NCBI RefSeq assembly: GCF_009830285.1
Contig: NZ_WUQX01000001.1
Location: forward strand, 303,501 to 367,500
DNA length: 64,000 bases
Origin: Sporofaciens musculi
GTDB taxonomy: Bacteria; Bacillota; Clostridia; Lachnospirales; Lachnospiraceae
Direction of reading: 5' to 3'
The notes beneath the pieces were generated by a model. That model saw only the letters and a list, made by a program, of their open reading frames with translations. It searched no databases and was not told where the DNA came from. Shown in pieces: positions 50,455 to 63,127 of this stretch. Position 1 is the stretch's first letter. Each line of letters starts with the position of its first letter. Position numbers and translations under genes: made by a program.

Positions 50455-51840
50455 ATGGATATTGTGAATGAAAAATGGCCGGAAATTATCGAGCATCTAA
50501 GAGTAGAACACGAATTATCCAATGTCTCATTTACCACCTGGATACAGCCTTTGAAGGTATATGAGATTATTGACAACACTGTGTTCATACTGGTGAATAT
50601 GAATGCAAGCGTTGAATATATTGAAAAGAAGTACCTTCTCCCTCTGAAAGTATGCATTTCTGAAGTTACGGGAATTGATTATGAAGTTGTATTTGTATCG
50701 GAGGACGATTCCAGAATCAGCGAGATTCGGAGTATGTCCGCAGATGCAAGCCATAAGAAGAAGACACGGACTGCAAGCGAGAAAGCGGGACTTAATCCCA
50801 AGTACACTTTTGATACATTCGTTGTGGGGGGCAACAATAACTTTGCACATGCGGCATCTCTTGCTGTGGCGGAATCTCCAGGCGAAGTGTATAATCCCCT
50901 ATTTTTATACGGAGATGTAGGTCTTGGGAAGACTCATCTAATGCATTCAATTGCACATTTCATTTTGAATAAGAATCCAAAGAAGAAGGTATTGTATGTC
51001 ACAAGCGAGACATTTACCAACGAGCTGATTGAAGCCCTGAAGAAAGGTAAGACTGCGGATAACGAGTCTGCTATGGCGCAGTTTCGCGACAAGTACCGCA
51101 ATAATGATGTCCTGTTGATTGATGATATTCAGTTTATTATCGGCAAGGAGAGTACCCAGGAGGAGTTTTTCCACACGTTTAACCACCTGCACACCTCTGC
51201 CAAGCAGATTATTATCTCCAGTGACAAGCCTCCCAAGGATATCGAGACGCTGGAGGCACGTCTCCGAACCAGATTCGAGTGGGGCTTAATTGCAGATATT
51301 TCTGCGCCTGACTATGAGACGCGTATGGCAATCCTGCGCAGGAAGATTGAGCTGGATCATCTGGACAGATACAATATTCCTGAGGATGTACTGACATATA
51401 TTGCCGAGAACATCAAATCCAATATTCGTGAATTAGAAGGTTCACTCAACAAACTGATTGCACTCTATAAGCTGAACAATCCGGAGACTATTGATATTCC
51501 ACTGGCCGCCGAGGCATTAAAGGACATTATATCTTCTTATAACAATAGAGTCGTAACGCCTGAACTGATCCTTGATATTGTATCTGACCACTTTAATATT
51601 ACGATTGCTGACCTAAAAGGAAATAAACGAAGCGCAAGTATTTCTGTCCCCAGACAGATCTGTATGTACCTGATGCGCACACTTACCGAGACCCCATTGC
51701 AGGCAATCGGCATCATCCTTGGCGGAAAAGATCACTCAACCATCAAGTATGGTGTGGAAAAGATTGAGAAAGAGATGGCGAAGGACGAGACCCTTCATAA
51801 TACCATCAGTATTATTATGAAAAAGATTAATCCCGCTTAA
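50455..51840 (+). CDS. dnaA: Chromosomal replication initiator DnaA
   Basis: 461 residues. Domain I (about 1-85), linker (about 86-115), AAA+ domain with Walker A GDVGLGKTHLMHS and Walker B VLLIDDIQF, and domain IV with the DnaA signature (RQICMYLMRTLTETPLQAIG, GGKDHSTIKYG). It opens oriC in the ATP form. AGGAG lies nine bases before the ATG. Confidence 0.97.
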   Translation: MDIVNEKWPEIIEHLRVEHELSNVSFTTWIQPLKVYEIIDNTVFILVNMNASVEYIEKKYLLPLKVCISEVTGIDYEVVFVSEDDSRISEIRSMSADASHKKKTRTASEKAGLNPKYTFDTFVVGGNNNFAHAASLAVAESPGEVYNPLFLYGDVGLGKTHLMHSIAHFILNKNPKKKVLYVTSETFTNELIEALKKGKTADNESAMAQFRDKYRNNDVLLIDDIQFIIGKESTQEEFFHTFNHLHTSAKQIIISSDKPPKDIETLEARLRTRFEWGLIADISAPDYETRMAILRRKIELDHLDRYNIPEDVLTYIAENIKSNIRELEGSLNKLIALYKLNNPETIDIPLAAEALKDIISSYNNRVVTPELILDIVSDHFNITIADLKGNKRSASISVPRQICMYLMRTLTETPLQAIGIILGGKDHSTIKYGVEKIEKEMAKDETLHNTISIIMKKINPA

Positions 51841-52110
51841 TGTGAATAATATTGTGGACAACTTCGGGATAACGTGGAATAACTGTTGGAAAACTATTTT
51901 CTAAGAAACTAAAAAGTTTTTTTAGACAAGTTTTCACCACAACATCCACACCCTATCTCGTTGCAATCCACACAGTTATTCATGGCGGAAACACTGTTAA
52001 ATCCTGGGATGGAGGTGGTTTTCCACTTTTCCACATCCCCTAATAAGAAGGAGACGGAAATCTTTAATAGATAGATGTATCCGTCTGCGCTTGAAAGGAG
52101 TTTTACACAT
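51841..52110. other. Origin region II: dnaA-dnaN intergenic
   Basis: 270 bases with many TGTGGA/TTCCACA-type boxes: TGTGAATAA (51841), TTGTGGACAA (about 51853), GTTATTCATGG, TTTTCCAC twice before CATCCCC. It also has a T-rich stretch (51917-51925). This is the expected place of the unwinding element in Bacillota origins. The AAAGGAG of dnaN ends the gap. Confidence 0.7.
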
Positions 52111-53220
52111 ATGAAAATCATCTGCAGCAAAGCAAATCTTTCAAAAGGAGTCAGCACTGTTTATAAGGCTGTACCCTCTAAGACTACTATGCCAATCCTG
52201 GAATGTATTTTGATTGACGCTACGAATGATATTATAAGATTAACGGCTAATGATATGGAATTGGGAATACAGACAGATATTGAAGGAGAGATTGTGGAGA
52301 GAGGCATGATTGCCATTGATGCGAAGATATTTTCAGAAATTGTCCGCAAGCTTCCAGACAATGAGATTAAGATTGAGACAAATGAGAATCTTCAGATGAC
52401 CATTACCTGTGAAAAAGCAAAATTTGATTTGTCTGGAAAGCCAGGAGAGGAGTTTTCATATCTTCCAATTATCGAGAAGGATGAATCTATAGAAATATCT
52501 CAGTTTACTTTGAAAGAAGTCATCAGACAGACAATCTTCTCTATTGCAGACACAGAGAGCAACAAATTAATGACGGGAGAATTATTTGAGATTCGTAGTA
52601 ATGTATTGAGAGTCATTTCTCTTGACGGTCATCGTATTTCCATCCGCAGGATTGAACTGAAGGATGAAGTAGCCGATAAGAAATTAATTGTTCCAGGAAA
52701 GACACTGATGGAGGTCAGCAAGATTTTGTCTGGAGAAGCGGAAAGTATGGTTTCCATTTCTTATACCAGCAATCATATTGTATTTGAGTTTGATAATACG
52801 GTTGTGGTATCAAGGCTGATTGAAGGAGAGTATTTTAAGATTGATCAGATGTTGTCCAACGACTATGAGACAAAGGTTAGGATTAACAAGAAAGAATTAT
52901 TGAACTGTATTGACAGAGCGACTCTTCTGGTGAAGGAGGGGGATAAGAAGCCGATTATTATAAATATCAGCGATGAGATGATGGAGCTTCGGATTAAGTC
53001 CCAGATTGGCTCTATGAATGAGGAAATATTTATTACCAAAGAGGGCAAGGACCTTCTGATTGGCTTTAACCCTAAGTTCCTGATTGACGCCCTTAGGGTA
53101 ATCGAGGACGAGGAAGTAACACTTTATCTGATGAATGCAAAGGCGCCGTGTTTCATTAAGGATGATGAAGAAAGTTATATTTATCTGATTCTGCCTGTTA
53201 ATTTTAATGCGGCTGCATAG
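52111..53220 (+). CDS. dnaN: DNA polymerase III beta sliding clamp
   Basis: 369 residues with the three repeated clamp domains; start MKIICSKANLSKGVSTVYKA, centre LLRVISLDGHRIS-type motif (VLRVISLDGHRISIRRIEL) and the C-terminal YLILPVNF. Tethers DNA polymerase III and other proteins to DNA. Start at 52111 with AAAGGAG upstream; the frame upstream is not conserved sequence. Confidence 0.96.
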   Translation: MKIICSKANLSKGVSTVYKAVPSKTTMPILECILIDATNDIIRLTANDMELGIQTDIEGEIVERGMIAIDAKIFSEIVRKLPDNEIKIETNENLQMTITCEKAKFDLSGKPGEEFSYLPIIEKDESIEISQFTLKEVIRQTIFSIADTESNKLMTGELFEIRSNVLRVISLDGHRISIRRIELKDEVADKKLIVPGKTLMEVSKILSGEAESMVSISYTSNHIVFEFDNTVVVSRLIEGEYFKIDQMLSNDYETKVRINKKELLNCIDRATLLVKEGDKKPIIINISDEMMELRIKSQIGSMNEEIFITKEGKDLLIGFNPKFLIDALRVIEDEEVTLYLMNAKAPCFIKDDEESYIYLILPVNFNAAA

Positions 53221-53233
53221 AGAGGTATAAAAA

Positions 53234-53432
53234 GTGGATGTTATAAGATTGAGAGATGAGTACATTAAGCTTGGACAGGCTTTAAAGGCCGCCGGACTGG
53301 TTGAGTCCGGAGCGGAGGCGAAGGAGGTTATCCTAGAAGGTTCTGTCAGTGTGAATGGGGAGTCGGATACCAGAAGAGGACGTAAGCTGTATGCTGGAGA
53401 CATAATCACTTTTAACGGGGAACAAGTGAAAA

Positions 53433-53443
<11 letters not shown>
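53234..53443 (+). CDS. yaaA: S4-domain RNA-binding protein YaaA
   Basis: 69 residues with an S4 fold (YIKLGQALKAAGLVESGAEA, EVILEGSVSVNGE, GRKLYAGDIITF). Found between dnaN and recF across Bacillota; thought to act in ribosome assembly. It uses a GTG start. Its end overlaps the recF start by 11 bases. Confidence 0.9.
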
Positions 53444-56469
<3,026 letters not shown>

Positions 56470-56485
56470 ATAAGGAGTTAAGATT

Positions 56486-59014
56486 ATGGAAGATAATATT
56501 TTTGATAAAGTTCATGAAGTGGATTTGAAAAAGACGATGGAAAACTCCTATATCGACTACGCCATGAGTGTGATCGCTTCGCGTGCGCTGCCAGATGTGA
56601 GAGACGGACTGAAACCAGTGCAGAGAAGGATTCTTTATTCCATGATTGAGCTGAATAACGGTCCAGACAAGCCCCACAGGAAATGTGCCCGTATCGTTGG
56701 TGATACCATGGGTAAATATCACCCCCATGGGGACAGCTCCATCTATGGAGCGCTGGTGAATATGGCACAGGAATGGTCCACCAGATATCCGTTAGTGGAT
56801 GGTCACGGGAATTTCGGCTCAGTAGACGGGGACGGCGCTGCCGCCATGCGTTATACGGAGGCGAGACTGAGTAAGATTTCCATGGAGTTGACGGCTGATA
56901 TCAATAAGAATACGGTTGATTTTATACCGAACTTTGACGAGACGGAGAAGGAGCCGACTGTGCTCCCTGCAAGATTTCCCAATCTGCTGGTAAACGGTAC
57001 GTCAGGTATTGCGGTTGGTATGGCGACGAATATTCCTCCCCATAATCTGCGTGAGGTAATCAATGCTGTTGTCAGGATTATAGATAACCAGATTGGTGAT
57101 AAGGATGAGACGACGATTGAGGAGATTCTCCAGATTATAAAAGGGCCGGATTTTCCGACAGGCGGTATGATTCTTGGAACTAGAGGGATTGAGGAGGCAT
57201 ACAGAACCGGACGGGGGAAGATTCGCGTCAGGGCGATTTCTGATATAGAGTCCATGCCAAATGGAAAGAGCCGAATTGTGGTTACAGAGCTTCCTTATAT
57301 GGTGAATAAGGCAAGGCTGATTGAGAAGATAGCAGAGCTTGTCAAGGATAAGAAGATTGACGGGATTACGGAATTGAGTGATCAGTCCAGCCGTGAGGGG
57401 ATGCGGGTGGTCATTGAGCTTAGGAGAGATGTGAATGCCAATGTCATTTTGAATCAGTTGTACAAGCATACCCAACTCCAGGATACATTTGGAGTAATCA
57501 TGCTGGCTCTTATTAATAACCAGCCCAAGGTTATGAACCTTCTGGAAATGCTGAATCACTATTTACGGCATCAGGAGGAGGTTGTAACCCGTCGTACACA
57601 GTATGAATTAAATAAAGCCCAAGAGAGAGCTCACATTTTAGAAGGTTTGCTGATTGCTCTCGATAATATTGATGAAGTTATCCGCATTATCAGAGGTTCT
57701 CAGACAGTACAGGCTGCAAAGAGCGAATTAATGGAAAGATTCGGGCTGACGGATATTCAGGCACAGGCAATCGTGGATATGCGTCTGCGTGCTCTAACAG
57801 GTCTGGAGAGAGAGAAGCTTGAGAAGGAATACAATGAGCTGATGGAGCAGATCAGCAGGTTGAAGGCAATTCTTGCGGATAGAAAGCTGCTGCTTGGCGT
57901 GATAAGAGAAGAAATAATTGTAATAAGAGACAAATATGGTGATGACAGGCGAACTGCAATTGGATTTGACGAATTTGATATATCCATGGAGGATCTGATT
58001 CCTAAGGAGGATGTAGTTATAACAATGACGAAGTTAGGCTACATTAAGCGTATGTCTAATGATACCTTTAAGTCACAGAACCGCGGCGGCAAAGGTATCA
58101 AGGGGATGCAGACCTTGGAAGAAGACTACGTGGAAGAATTGTTTATGAGCCATACCCATCATTATATCATGTTCTTTACCAATACAGGACGGGTGTACCG
58201 GATGAAGGGATATGAGATTCCTGAGGCAAGCCGTACCTCCAGAGGGACAGCGATTGTTAATCTTCTGCAGTTGATGCCAGGGGAGAAGATTAGCGCCATT
58301 ATCCCGATTGATGATTACAGGGACGGTGAGTACCTGTTTATGGCGACGAAGAAAGGTCTTGTGAAAAAGACTCCGATTAAGGAATATGCGTTTGTGAGAA
58401 AGACAGGACTTGCGGCCATCAATCTTCGGGAGGAGGATGAACTGATTGAGGTGAAATATACCAACAGTGACCAGGAAGTATTCCTTGTGACCGAGTTTGG
58501 ACAGTGCATTCGTTTCGATGAGAAGGATGTAAGGCCTACGGGACGAAATTCTATGGGAGTACGTGGAATGAATCTTTCTGACAGGGACGAAGTCATTGGT
58601 ATGCAGTTAAGCTCACAAGGCAGCGATCTTCTAATTGTATCCGAGAAAGGAATGGGAAAACGTACACCTCTCGATGAATTTACCTGCCAAAACCGAGGAG
58701 GCAAGGGAATCAAATGTTACAAGATTACTGAAAAGACTGGTAATGTGGTTGGAATCAAGGCTGTTAATGATGATGATGAAATCATGATTATTAATACGGA
58801 GGGTATTGTAATCCGCATGAAATGCTCTGGAATATCTGTTCTTGGACGCGTTACTTCTGGGGTGAAGCTGATTAACCTGCAGGAGGGAGATATTGTAGCA
58901 AGCATCGCGAAGGTACGTAAGGACGATGAGGAGAATGAGGAGAATATAAACGAAGATAGTGTAAATGAAGAAAATATAAATGAGAAGGATGAGAACAGGG
59001 ATAATGATGAATAG
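56486..59014 (+). CDS. gyrA: DNA gyrase subunit A
   Basis: 842 residues. Winged-helix domain with the active-site Tyr in [10 protein letters not shown]; the quinolone-determining region reads [20 protein letters not shown] beta-pinwheel C-terminal domain contains GyrA-box sequences [11 protein letters not shown] and [10 protein letters not shown]. It ends in an unusual acidic tail of about 30 residues rich in Glu, Asn and Asp. AAGGAG lies before the ATG and it follows gyrB by 16 bases. The residue equivalent to E. coli Asp87 is Gly. Confidence 0.96.
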   Translation: MEDNIFDKVHEVDLKKTMENSYIDYAMSVIASRALPDVRDGLKPVQRRILYSMIELNNGPDKPHRKCARIVGDTMGKYHPHGDSSIYGALVNMAQEWSTRYPLVDGHGNFGSVDGDGAAAMRYTEARLSKISMELTADINKNTVDFIPNFDETEKEPTVLPARFPNLLVNGTSGIAVGMATNIPPHNLREVINAVVRIIDNQIGDKDETTIEEILQIIKGPDFPTGGMILGTRGIEEAYRTGRGKIRVRAISDIESMPNGKSRIVVTELPYMVNKARLIEKIAELVKDKKIDGITELSDQSSREGMRVVIELRRDVNANVILNQLYKHTQLQDTFGVIMLALINNQPKVMNLLEMLNHYLRHQEEVVTRRTQYELNKAQERAHILEGLLIALDNIDEVIRIIRGSQTVQAAKSELMERFGLTDIQAQAIVDMRLRALTGLEREKLEKEYNELMEQISRLKAILADRKLLLGVIREEIIVIRDKYGDDRRTAIGFDEFDISMEDLIPKEDVVITMTKLGYIKRMSNDTFKSQNRGGKGIKGMQTLEEDYVEELFMSHTHHYIMFFTNTGRVYRMKGYEIPEASRTSRGTAIVNLLQLMPGEKISAIIPIDDYRDGEYLFMATKKGLVKKTPIKEYAFVRKTGLAAINLREEDELIEVKYTNSDQEVFLVTEFGQCIRFDEKDVRPTGRNSMGVRGMNLSDRDEVIGMQLSSQGSDLLIVSEKGMGKRTPLDEFTCQNRGGKGIKCYKITEKTGNVVGIKAVNDDDEIMIINTEGIVIRMKCSGISVLGRVTSGVKLINLQEGDIVASIAKVRKDDEENEENINEDSVNEENINEKDENRDNDE

Positions 59015-59088
59015 GTCTTTGGACTTTATTCGCAAAGACACATAATACAAAAGAAATATCAGAAGATGTAATTAAAGTAAAAAGCTGT

Positions 59089-59116
59089 GGGAAAATATTA
59101 TTTCCGACAGCTTTTT
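59089..59116 (+). terminator. Terminator of the gyrBA transcript
   Basis: AAAAAGCTGTGGGAAA / TTTCCGACAGCTTTTT, 15 of 16 pairs, with a short loop. Confidence 0.85.
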
Positions 59117-59147
59117 AATACTTATGGCGTACCCTTCGGGTATAGCT

Positions 59148-59591
59148 TTATGGAAGCTCTCTTAGAATAATATCGGCTACTTTCTCCACCGTAGCGCTAA
59201 CAAAACGGGTACATTGAGCCTTCCTTTCCGGCGAATCCTTCTCCATTCCTCTTGTAAGGAGACGACAGCATGTGCCGCCGCAGGTTTCTTTAAAATAATC
59301 GTGAAGTTCATTGGTCAGTTCAAAGCATCTTCCAATCTTCGGATCTGCGGGGGTTGTGCGTCCGAAGAAATATCCGATGCACATCGTTCCTCCTGCCAGG
59401 GCGCCGCAGATGCATCCGCCGCCGCCAAGCCCCCAGGGAAAACCGGAGCTCATGGCGATTGCATCATCGGACATATCCAATTCAAAGTTCTTTCGTATTG
59501 CATAGATTACAGATTCGGAACAGGCAAAGCCCTGGTGAAAAATATCTACTGCATCCTGCTTAAGCTGTTCCATGTTAATATTTGTATTCAT
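59148..59591 (-). CDS. C-GCAxxG-C-C family (redox-active) protein
   Basis: 147 residues with the family's cysteine series: FACSES (residue ~24), GGGCICGALAGGTMCIGYFFGR (about 57-78), RCFELTNEL, ETCGGTCCRLL and QCTRF. These proteins are thought to bind a metal or act in redox chemistry; the substrate is unknown. AGGAGATTTTAAGA precedes the start codon. It is a single gene convergent with gyrA. Confidence 0.82.
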   Translation of the reverse strand: MNTNINMEQLKQDAVDIFHQGFACSESVIYAIRKNFELDMSDDAIAMSSGFPWGLGGGGCICGALAGGTMCIGYFFGRTTPADPKIGRCFELTNELHDYFKETCGGTCCRLLTRGMEKDSPERKAQCTRFVSATVEKVADIILRELP

Positions 59592-59613
59592 TCTTAAAAT
59601 CTCCTGTTTCTAT

Positions 59614-59682
59614 ATGTATACCCACAGGGCATCCCGTAATGCGTACCCTTCGGGTGGGTGGACTTTGTCCAACAATGTATCC
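59614..59682 (-). repeat. 60-bp intergenic repeat family, single unit to the right of the origin
   Basis: GTATACCCACAGGGCATCCC, then CCCTTCGGGTGGGTGGACTT and TGTCCAACAATGTATCC, the reverse orientation relative to the 42128 array. A further partial unit (GGCGTACCCTTCGGGTATAG) lies at about 59125 on the other side of the preceding gene. Confidence 0.75.
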
Positions 59683-59920
59683 TTTTATTTTGTATTCAAT
59701 GACAAAGTCTTTGATTATTTATGCGCCCGATGACATAGTCTCACCTCTCTCTTTAAAATGCAGATTAATATGATGGATATATTATAACAATAAGTAATTT
59801 ATGTGTAAAGAACTTATATCCTTTTAGATTGTAATAAAATATCGAAAAACGATAAAAATATATTGAAATTCAATAAAATATATGATATAGTTGAAAAAAA
59901 GAAAAGGATGTGAGTGTGAT
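59683..59920. other. AT-rich intergenic region upstream of the DUF2975/XRE pair
   Basis: No gene. Contains an ATCGAAAAACGATAAAAATAT-like short dyad (TATCGAAAAACGATA, near 59840) that could be an operator for the downstream XRE regulator. Confidence 0.4.
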
Positions 59921-60370
59921 ATGAATGAACGGATGATTCGTTTCACGAAGCTGGTGCTTGATTTTATGTTCTACAGTGGATGGATTGTTTTCTTTACACT
60001 TCCGTTAAGTTTAAGGTTTCTTGGTAAATATTATTCTGGCATAATTAACGAATATTTTTTATTTATGCTTGCAATTTTCGGAGCTTCGGGAATCTTTGGT
60101 ATTCTAATAATTAGACAGCTCCGCAGGATGATGAAGACAGTGATATTAGAATCCTGCTTTGTTTATGAGAATGTTAAGAGCCTGAATACGATGGCGGTTT
60201 TAAGCCTTTGCATTGTCGTAATGTTTTTTATCAAGCTATGTGTCCTTCCTACTCCGGCAACAGGAGTAATCGTTCTTGTATTCTTTATAGCAGCTCTGTT
60301 TTGTGAGGTACTTGGTCATGTATTTGCCAAAGCAGTAACTTATAAAGAAGAAAACGATTTGACAATATAG
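59921..60370 (+). CDS. DUF2975-type four-helix membrane protein
   Basis: 149 residues with four membrane helices (about 12-35, 45-65, 88-110, 115-135). The arrangement, directly followed by a 73-residue XRE regulator, is the typical DUF2975/YozG-like pair of Bacillota. I choose the ATG at 59921 after GGATGTGAG; the frame is open to 59891 without a better start. The role is not established. Confidence 0.72.
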   Translation: MNERMIRFTKLVLDFMFYSGWIVFFTLPLSLRFLGKYYSGIINEYFLFMLAIFGASGIFGILIIRQLRRMMKTVILESCFVYENVKSLNTMAVLSLCIVVMFFIKLCVLPTPATGVIVLVFFIAALFCEVLGHVFAKAVTYKEENDLTI

Positions 60371-60381
60371 GGGGTGATGCT

Positions 60382-60603
60382 GTGGGGATAAAGATTCATA
60401 TTGATGTCATGATGGCCAGACGGAAGATTGGGTTGACAGAATTGGCTGGCAAGATAGATATCACTCCTGCGAACCTATCAATATTAAAGAATAATAAGGC
60501 AAAGGCTGTGAGATTTTCCACATTGGAGGCAATCTGCAGAGAGCTTGGATGTCAGCCAGGGGATATTATAGAATACCATCCAGAGGATGAAGTTGAGCAA
60601 TGA
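60382..60603 (+). CDS. Small Cro/CI-type regulator (YozG-like)
   Basis: 73 residues, nearly all a helix-turn-helix (MMARRKIGLTELAGKIDITP, NLSILKNNKAKAVRFSTLEA). It starts with GTG after GGGGGTGATGCT. Encoded 11 bases after the membrane protein, it probably autoregulates the pair. Confidence 0.82.
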   Translation: MGIKIHIDVMMARRKIGLTELAGKIDITPANLSILKNNKAKAVRFSTLEAICRELGCQPGDIIEYHPEDEVEQ

Positions 60604-60631
60604 ATAGAATGAATGATGGAGGTGCAATTTT

Positions 60632-62143
60632 ATGAAAGAAAACATGCTGATTATGAAAGTACGTGATAATTATAAATATTTTGGAGGGTTGAGCCTGCTT
60701 TATGGATTTATTTTTACTTTTTGTCTCTATAAAAATGTATCGGGAATCACATTTCCCATATGTGTGGCGATAACAGTCCTATTTGCCATATTATTTATGA
60801 GAAAGATTAATTACAGACTTATGAAGAACTCAATTCCTTATTTGGTTGGAATGGGAATGCTAGGGGTATCGTCAGCGTTTACGACTTCAACCTTTATGCA
60901 TTTTTTTAATATTGTTGGCATTCTATTATTATTTATGGTTTTCATGATTCATCAGTTCTATAATGACAATATATGGAATTTTCCTGCGTATTTACAGAGA
61001 ATTTTTATTCTGATGGGAACCACAGTTATGTCAATACCTTATCCTTATTGGCATGGAGGTTGGTTTTTTAGTAAGAATAAGTACATCAGAAGAAATAATA
61101 CATTAATTGCCATAGTGATTGGCTTTATCGTGGCGATGGGAATTTTGTGTGTGACGCTGCCCCTTTTATTGAAATCTGATATTATGTTCTCAAAAATATT
61201 TGGGGAGATATTGAGCTATGTTAATTTTTCTACTTTATTCTGGATTAGTTTTACATTTATCATAGGATTTACCCTTCCATACGCCTTTTTTACGGCTCTT
61301 TGCCATTATAATTTTCCAGAGGGAAAAGAAAGAAAGGTAAGATTTTTTGATCCGGTGATAGGAATTACATTTACAAGTATCGTAAGTTTAATTTATCTGA
61401 TATACTGTGCAATACAGATCATGTATCTGTTTTTGGGAATGAGTACAGGACTTCCAAGTTATGTAACATATGCTGAGTACGCAAGAGGCGGCTTCTGGGA
61501 ATTATTGTTTGTCAGTATCATTAATTTTATTGTTATACTGCTGTGTATGTATCTGTTTCGAGAAAATGTGGCCTTGAAGGTAATACTTACAATCATGTGC
61601 GGGTGCACCTTTGTAATGATTATTTCCTCAGCATACAGGATGAAAATGTATATTAATGAGTATAATCTTACATTTCTCAGAATTTTGGTATTGTGGTTTT
61701 TGATTGTTCTGGCTTTGATTATGATAGGAATGGTAATAAGTATCTATGGGAAGAAATTCTCACTGTTCCGCTATATTATAGTAGTAGTATCCGTAATGTA
61801 CATTGGATTTTCATTTGCAAGACCAGATGTGATTATTGCAAGATATGACATTGCTCAGTGGAAGAATACAGATAAACAAGACTTCTTTTACCTCATGTAT
61901 GAAACAATGTCTATTGACGCGGCGCCCGAAATTGCAAAGATTGACTTGGATGATAAAGAGTGGGCATTGATTGAAAACGAATATTTAAAACAGACCATGT
62001 ACAATTATTTTCTTAATATATCAATCAACAATGAGAATATATACTTTAGAAAGGCAAATTATTCCAGAATTCGAGCAAAGCTGGCGGCTGATCAGTTTCT
62101 TGAAGAACATAAGGATTATAATCGTGAACATAACCGCATGTAA
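60632..62143 (+). CDS. DUF4173/DUF4153-type polytopic membrane protein
   Basis: 503 residues with about 12 predicted membrane helices and a C-terminal soluble stretch of about 90 residues. The VTYAEYARGGFWELLFVSII segment is the conserved region of the DUF4173 family. Function unknown. GGAGGTGCAATTTT precedes the ATG. It follows the XRE gene by 28 bases and probably belongs to the same operon. Confidence 0.72.
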   Translation: MKENMLIMKVRDNYKYFGGLSLLYGFIFTFCLYKNVSGITFPICVAITVLFAILFMRKINYRLMKNSIPYLVGMGMLGVSSAFTTSTFMHFFNIVGILLLFMVFMIHQFYNDNIWNFPAYLQRIFILMGTTVMSIPYPYWHGGWFFSKNKYIRRNNTLIAIVIGFIVAMGILCVTLPLLLKSDIMFSKIFGEILSYVNFSTLFWISFTFIIGFTLPYAFFTALCHYNFPEGKERKVRFFDPVIGITFTSIVSLIYLIYCAIQIMYLFLGMSTGLPSYVTYAEYARGGFWELLFVSIINFIVILLCMYLFRENVALKVILTIMCGCTFVMIISSAYRMKMYINEYNLTFLRILVLWFLIVLALIMIGMVISIYGKKFSLFRYIIVVVSVMYIGFSFARPDVIIARYDIAQWKNTDKQDFFYLMYETMSIDAAPEIAKIDLDDKEWALIENEYLKQTMYNYFLNISINNENIYFRKANYSRIRAKLAADQFLEEHKDYNREHNRM

Positions 62144-62253
62144 GCAGTTTTATGTATTAGTTTTATGTATAAAAAATAAAGTTGGTAAAATCCTGTATAT
62201 ATGGTAAAATGGGGGAAGATATTTTAAATATTGATAAGGAGTATTGGGAACCT

Positions 62254-62979
62254 ATGAAAAGAATACTGTATATGGTGCTGCGCAATATCATTTTGGTTCC
62301 GTTTATGTGGTTTAAGCTGTGTTATCATGCTTCACATGTGGATAAATATACGGAAGAACAGCACTATAAGATGTTGAAGTTCATTGTACGCCGAGCAAAT
62401 AAAGGAGGCAATGTAACAATTGATGTACATGGACAGGAGAATATACCTTCTAAGAGTGGATTTATGTTTTTTCCTAATCATCAGGGATTATATGATGTGC
62501 TTGCAATTGTGGAAGCATGCCCAAAGCCTTTTTCCGTTGTGGCGAAGCAGGAGGTAGCGCACATACAATTTCTAAAGCAAGTTTTTGCCTGTATGAAAGC
62601 ATATATGATAGACAGAGACGATGTAAGGCAGGCAATGAAGGTGATTACGAATGTGTCGAAAGAGGTAATGGACGGAAGGAATTATATTATATTTGCTGAA
62701 GGGACGCGGTCCAAGAATGGGAATGAGGTCCAGGAATTCAAAGGGGGAAGCTTCAAGGCGGCAACTAGGGCGAAGTGTCCTATTGTTCCTGTGGCTCTGA
62801 TTGATGCGTTTAAACCTTTTGACACGAATACTATCAGTCCTGTGACTGTACAGGTACATTTTTTAAAACCTCTGTATTATGAGGAGTATCAAGATATGAA
62901 GACAACGGAGATTGCTGCTCTGGTAAAGGAAAGGGTTCAGAGAACAATACGAAAATATGGCCCGTCACATGAAGCTTGA
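62254..62979 (+). CDS. plsC: 1-acyl-sn-glycerol-3-phosphate acyltransferase (PlsC-like)
   Basis: 241 residues. An N-terminal hydrophobic segment, then motif NHQGLYD (H-x4-D), a middle AYMIDRDDVRQ, FAEGTRSKNG (EGTR motif) and CPIVPVALID. It transfers an acyl chain to lysophosphatidic acid at the membrane to form phosphatidic acid. I choose the ATG at 62254 after AAGGAGTATTGGG; earlier in-frame ATGs (62182, 62209) have weaker sites. Confidence 0.83.
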   Translation: MKRILYMVLRNIILVPFMWFKLCYHASHVDKYTEEQHYKMLKFIVRRANKGGNVTIDVHGQENIPSKSGFMFFPNHQGLYDVLAIVEACPKPFSVVAKQEVAHIQFLKQVFACMKAYMIDRDDVRQAMKVITNVSKEVMDGRNYIIFAEGTRSKNGNEVQEFKGGSFKAATRAKCPIVPVALIDAFKPFDTNTISPVTVQVHFLKPLYYEEYQDMKTTEIAALVKERVQRTIRKYGPSHEA

Positions 62980-63000
62980 TATAATATTTTAATATAAGAA

Positions 63001-63107
63001 AAAAGAGGCTGTCGCATTAAGCATAAACTATACAAGATGTAGTATTTCCTAAAAACTGGATTCTTCCATATCCTGTAATGTTCTTGCTCAGTGCCACAGC
63101 CTCTTTT
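63001..63107. repeat. 107-bp element with 16-bp inverted ends, acting as bidirectional terminator
   Basis: Ends AAAAGAGGCTGTCGCA and TGCCACAGCCTCTTTT pair at 15 of 16 positions; 75 bases lie between. It separates plsC from the convergent chemotaxis receptor gene. The GAGGCTGTCGCA end resembles insertion-sequence tips, so it may be a MITE-like relic that now works as a terminator. Confidence 0.55.
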
Positions 63108-63127
63108 AATGAATTCTCTCTAACAGG

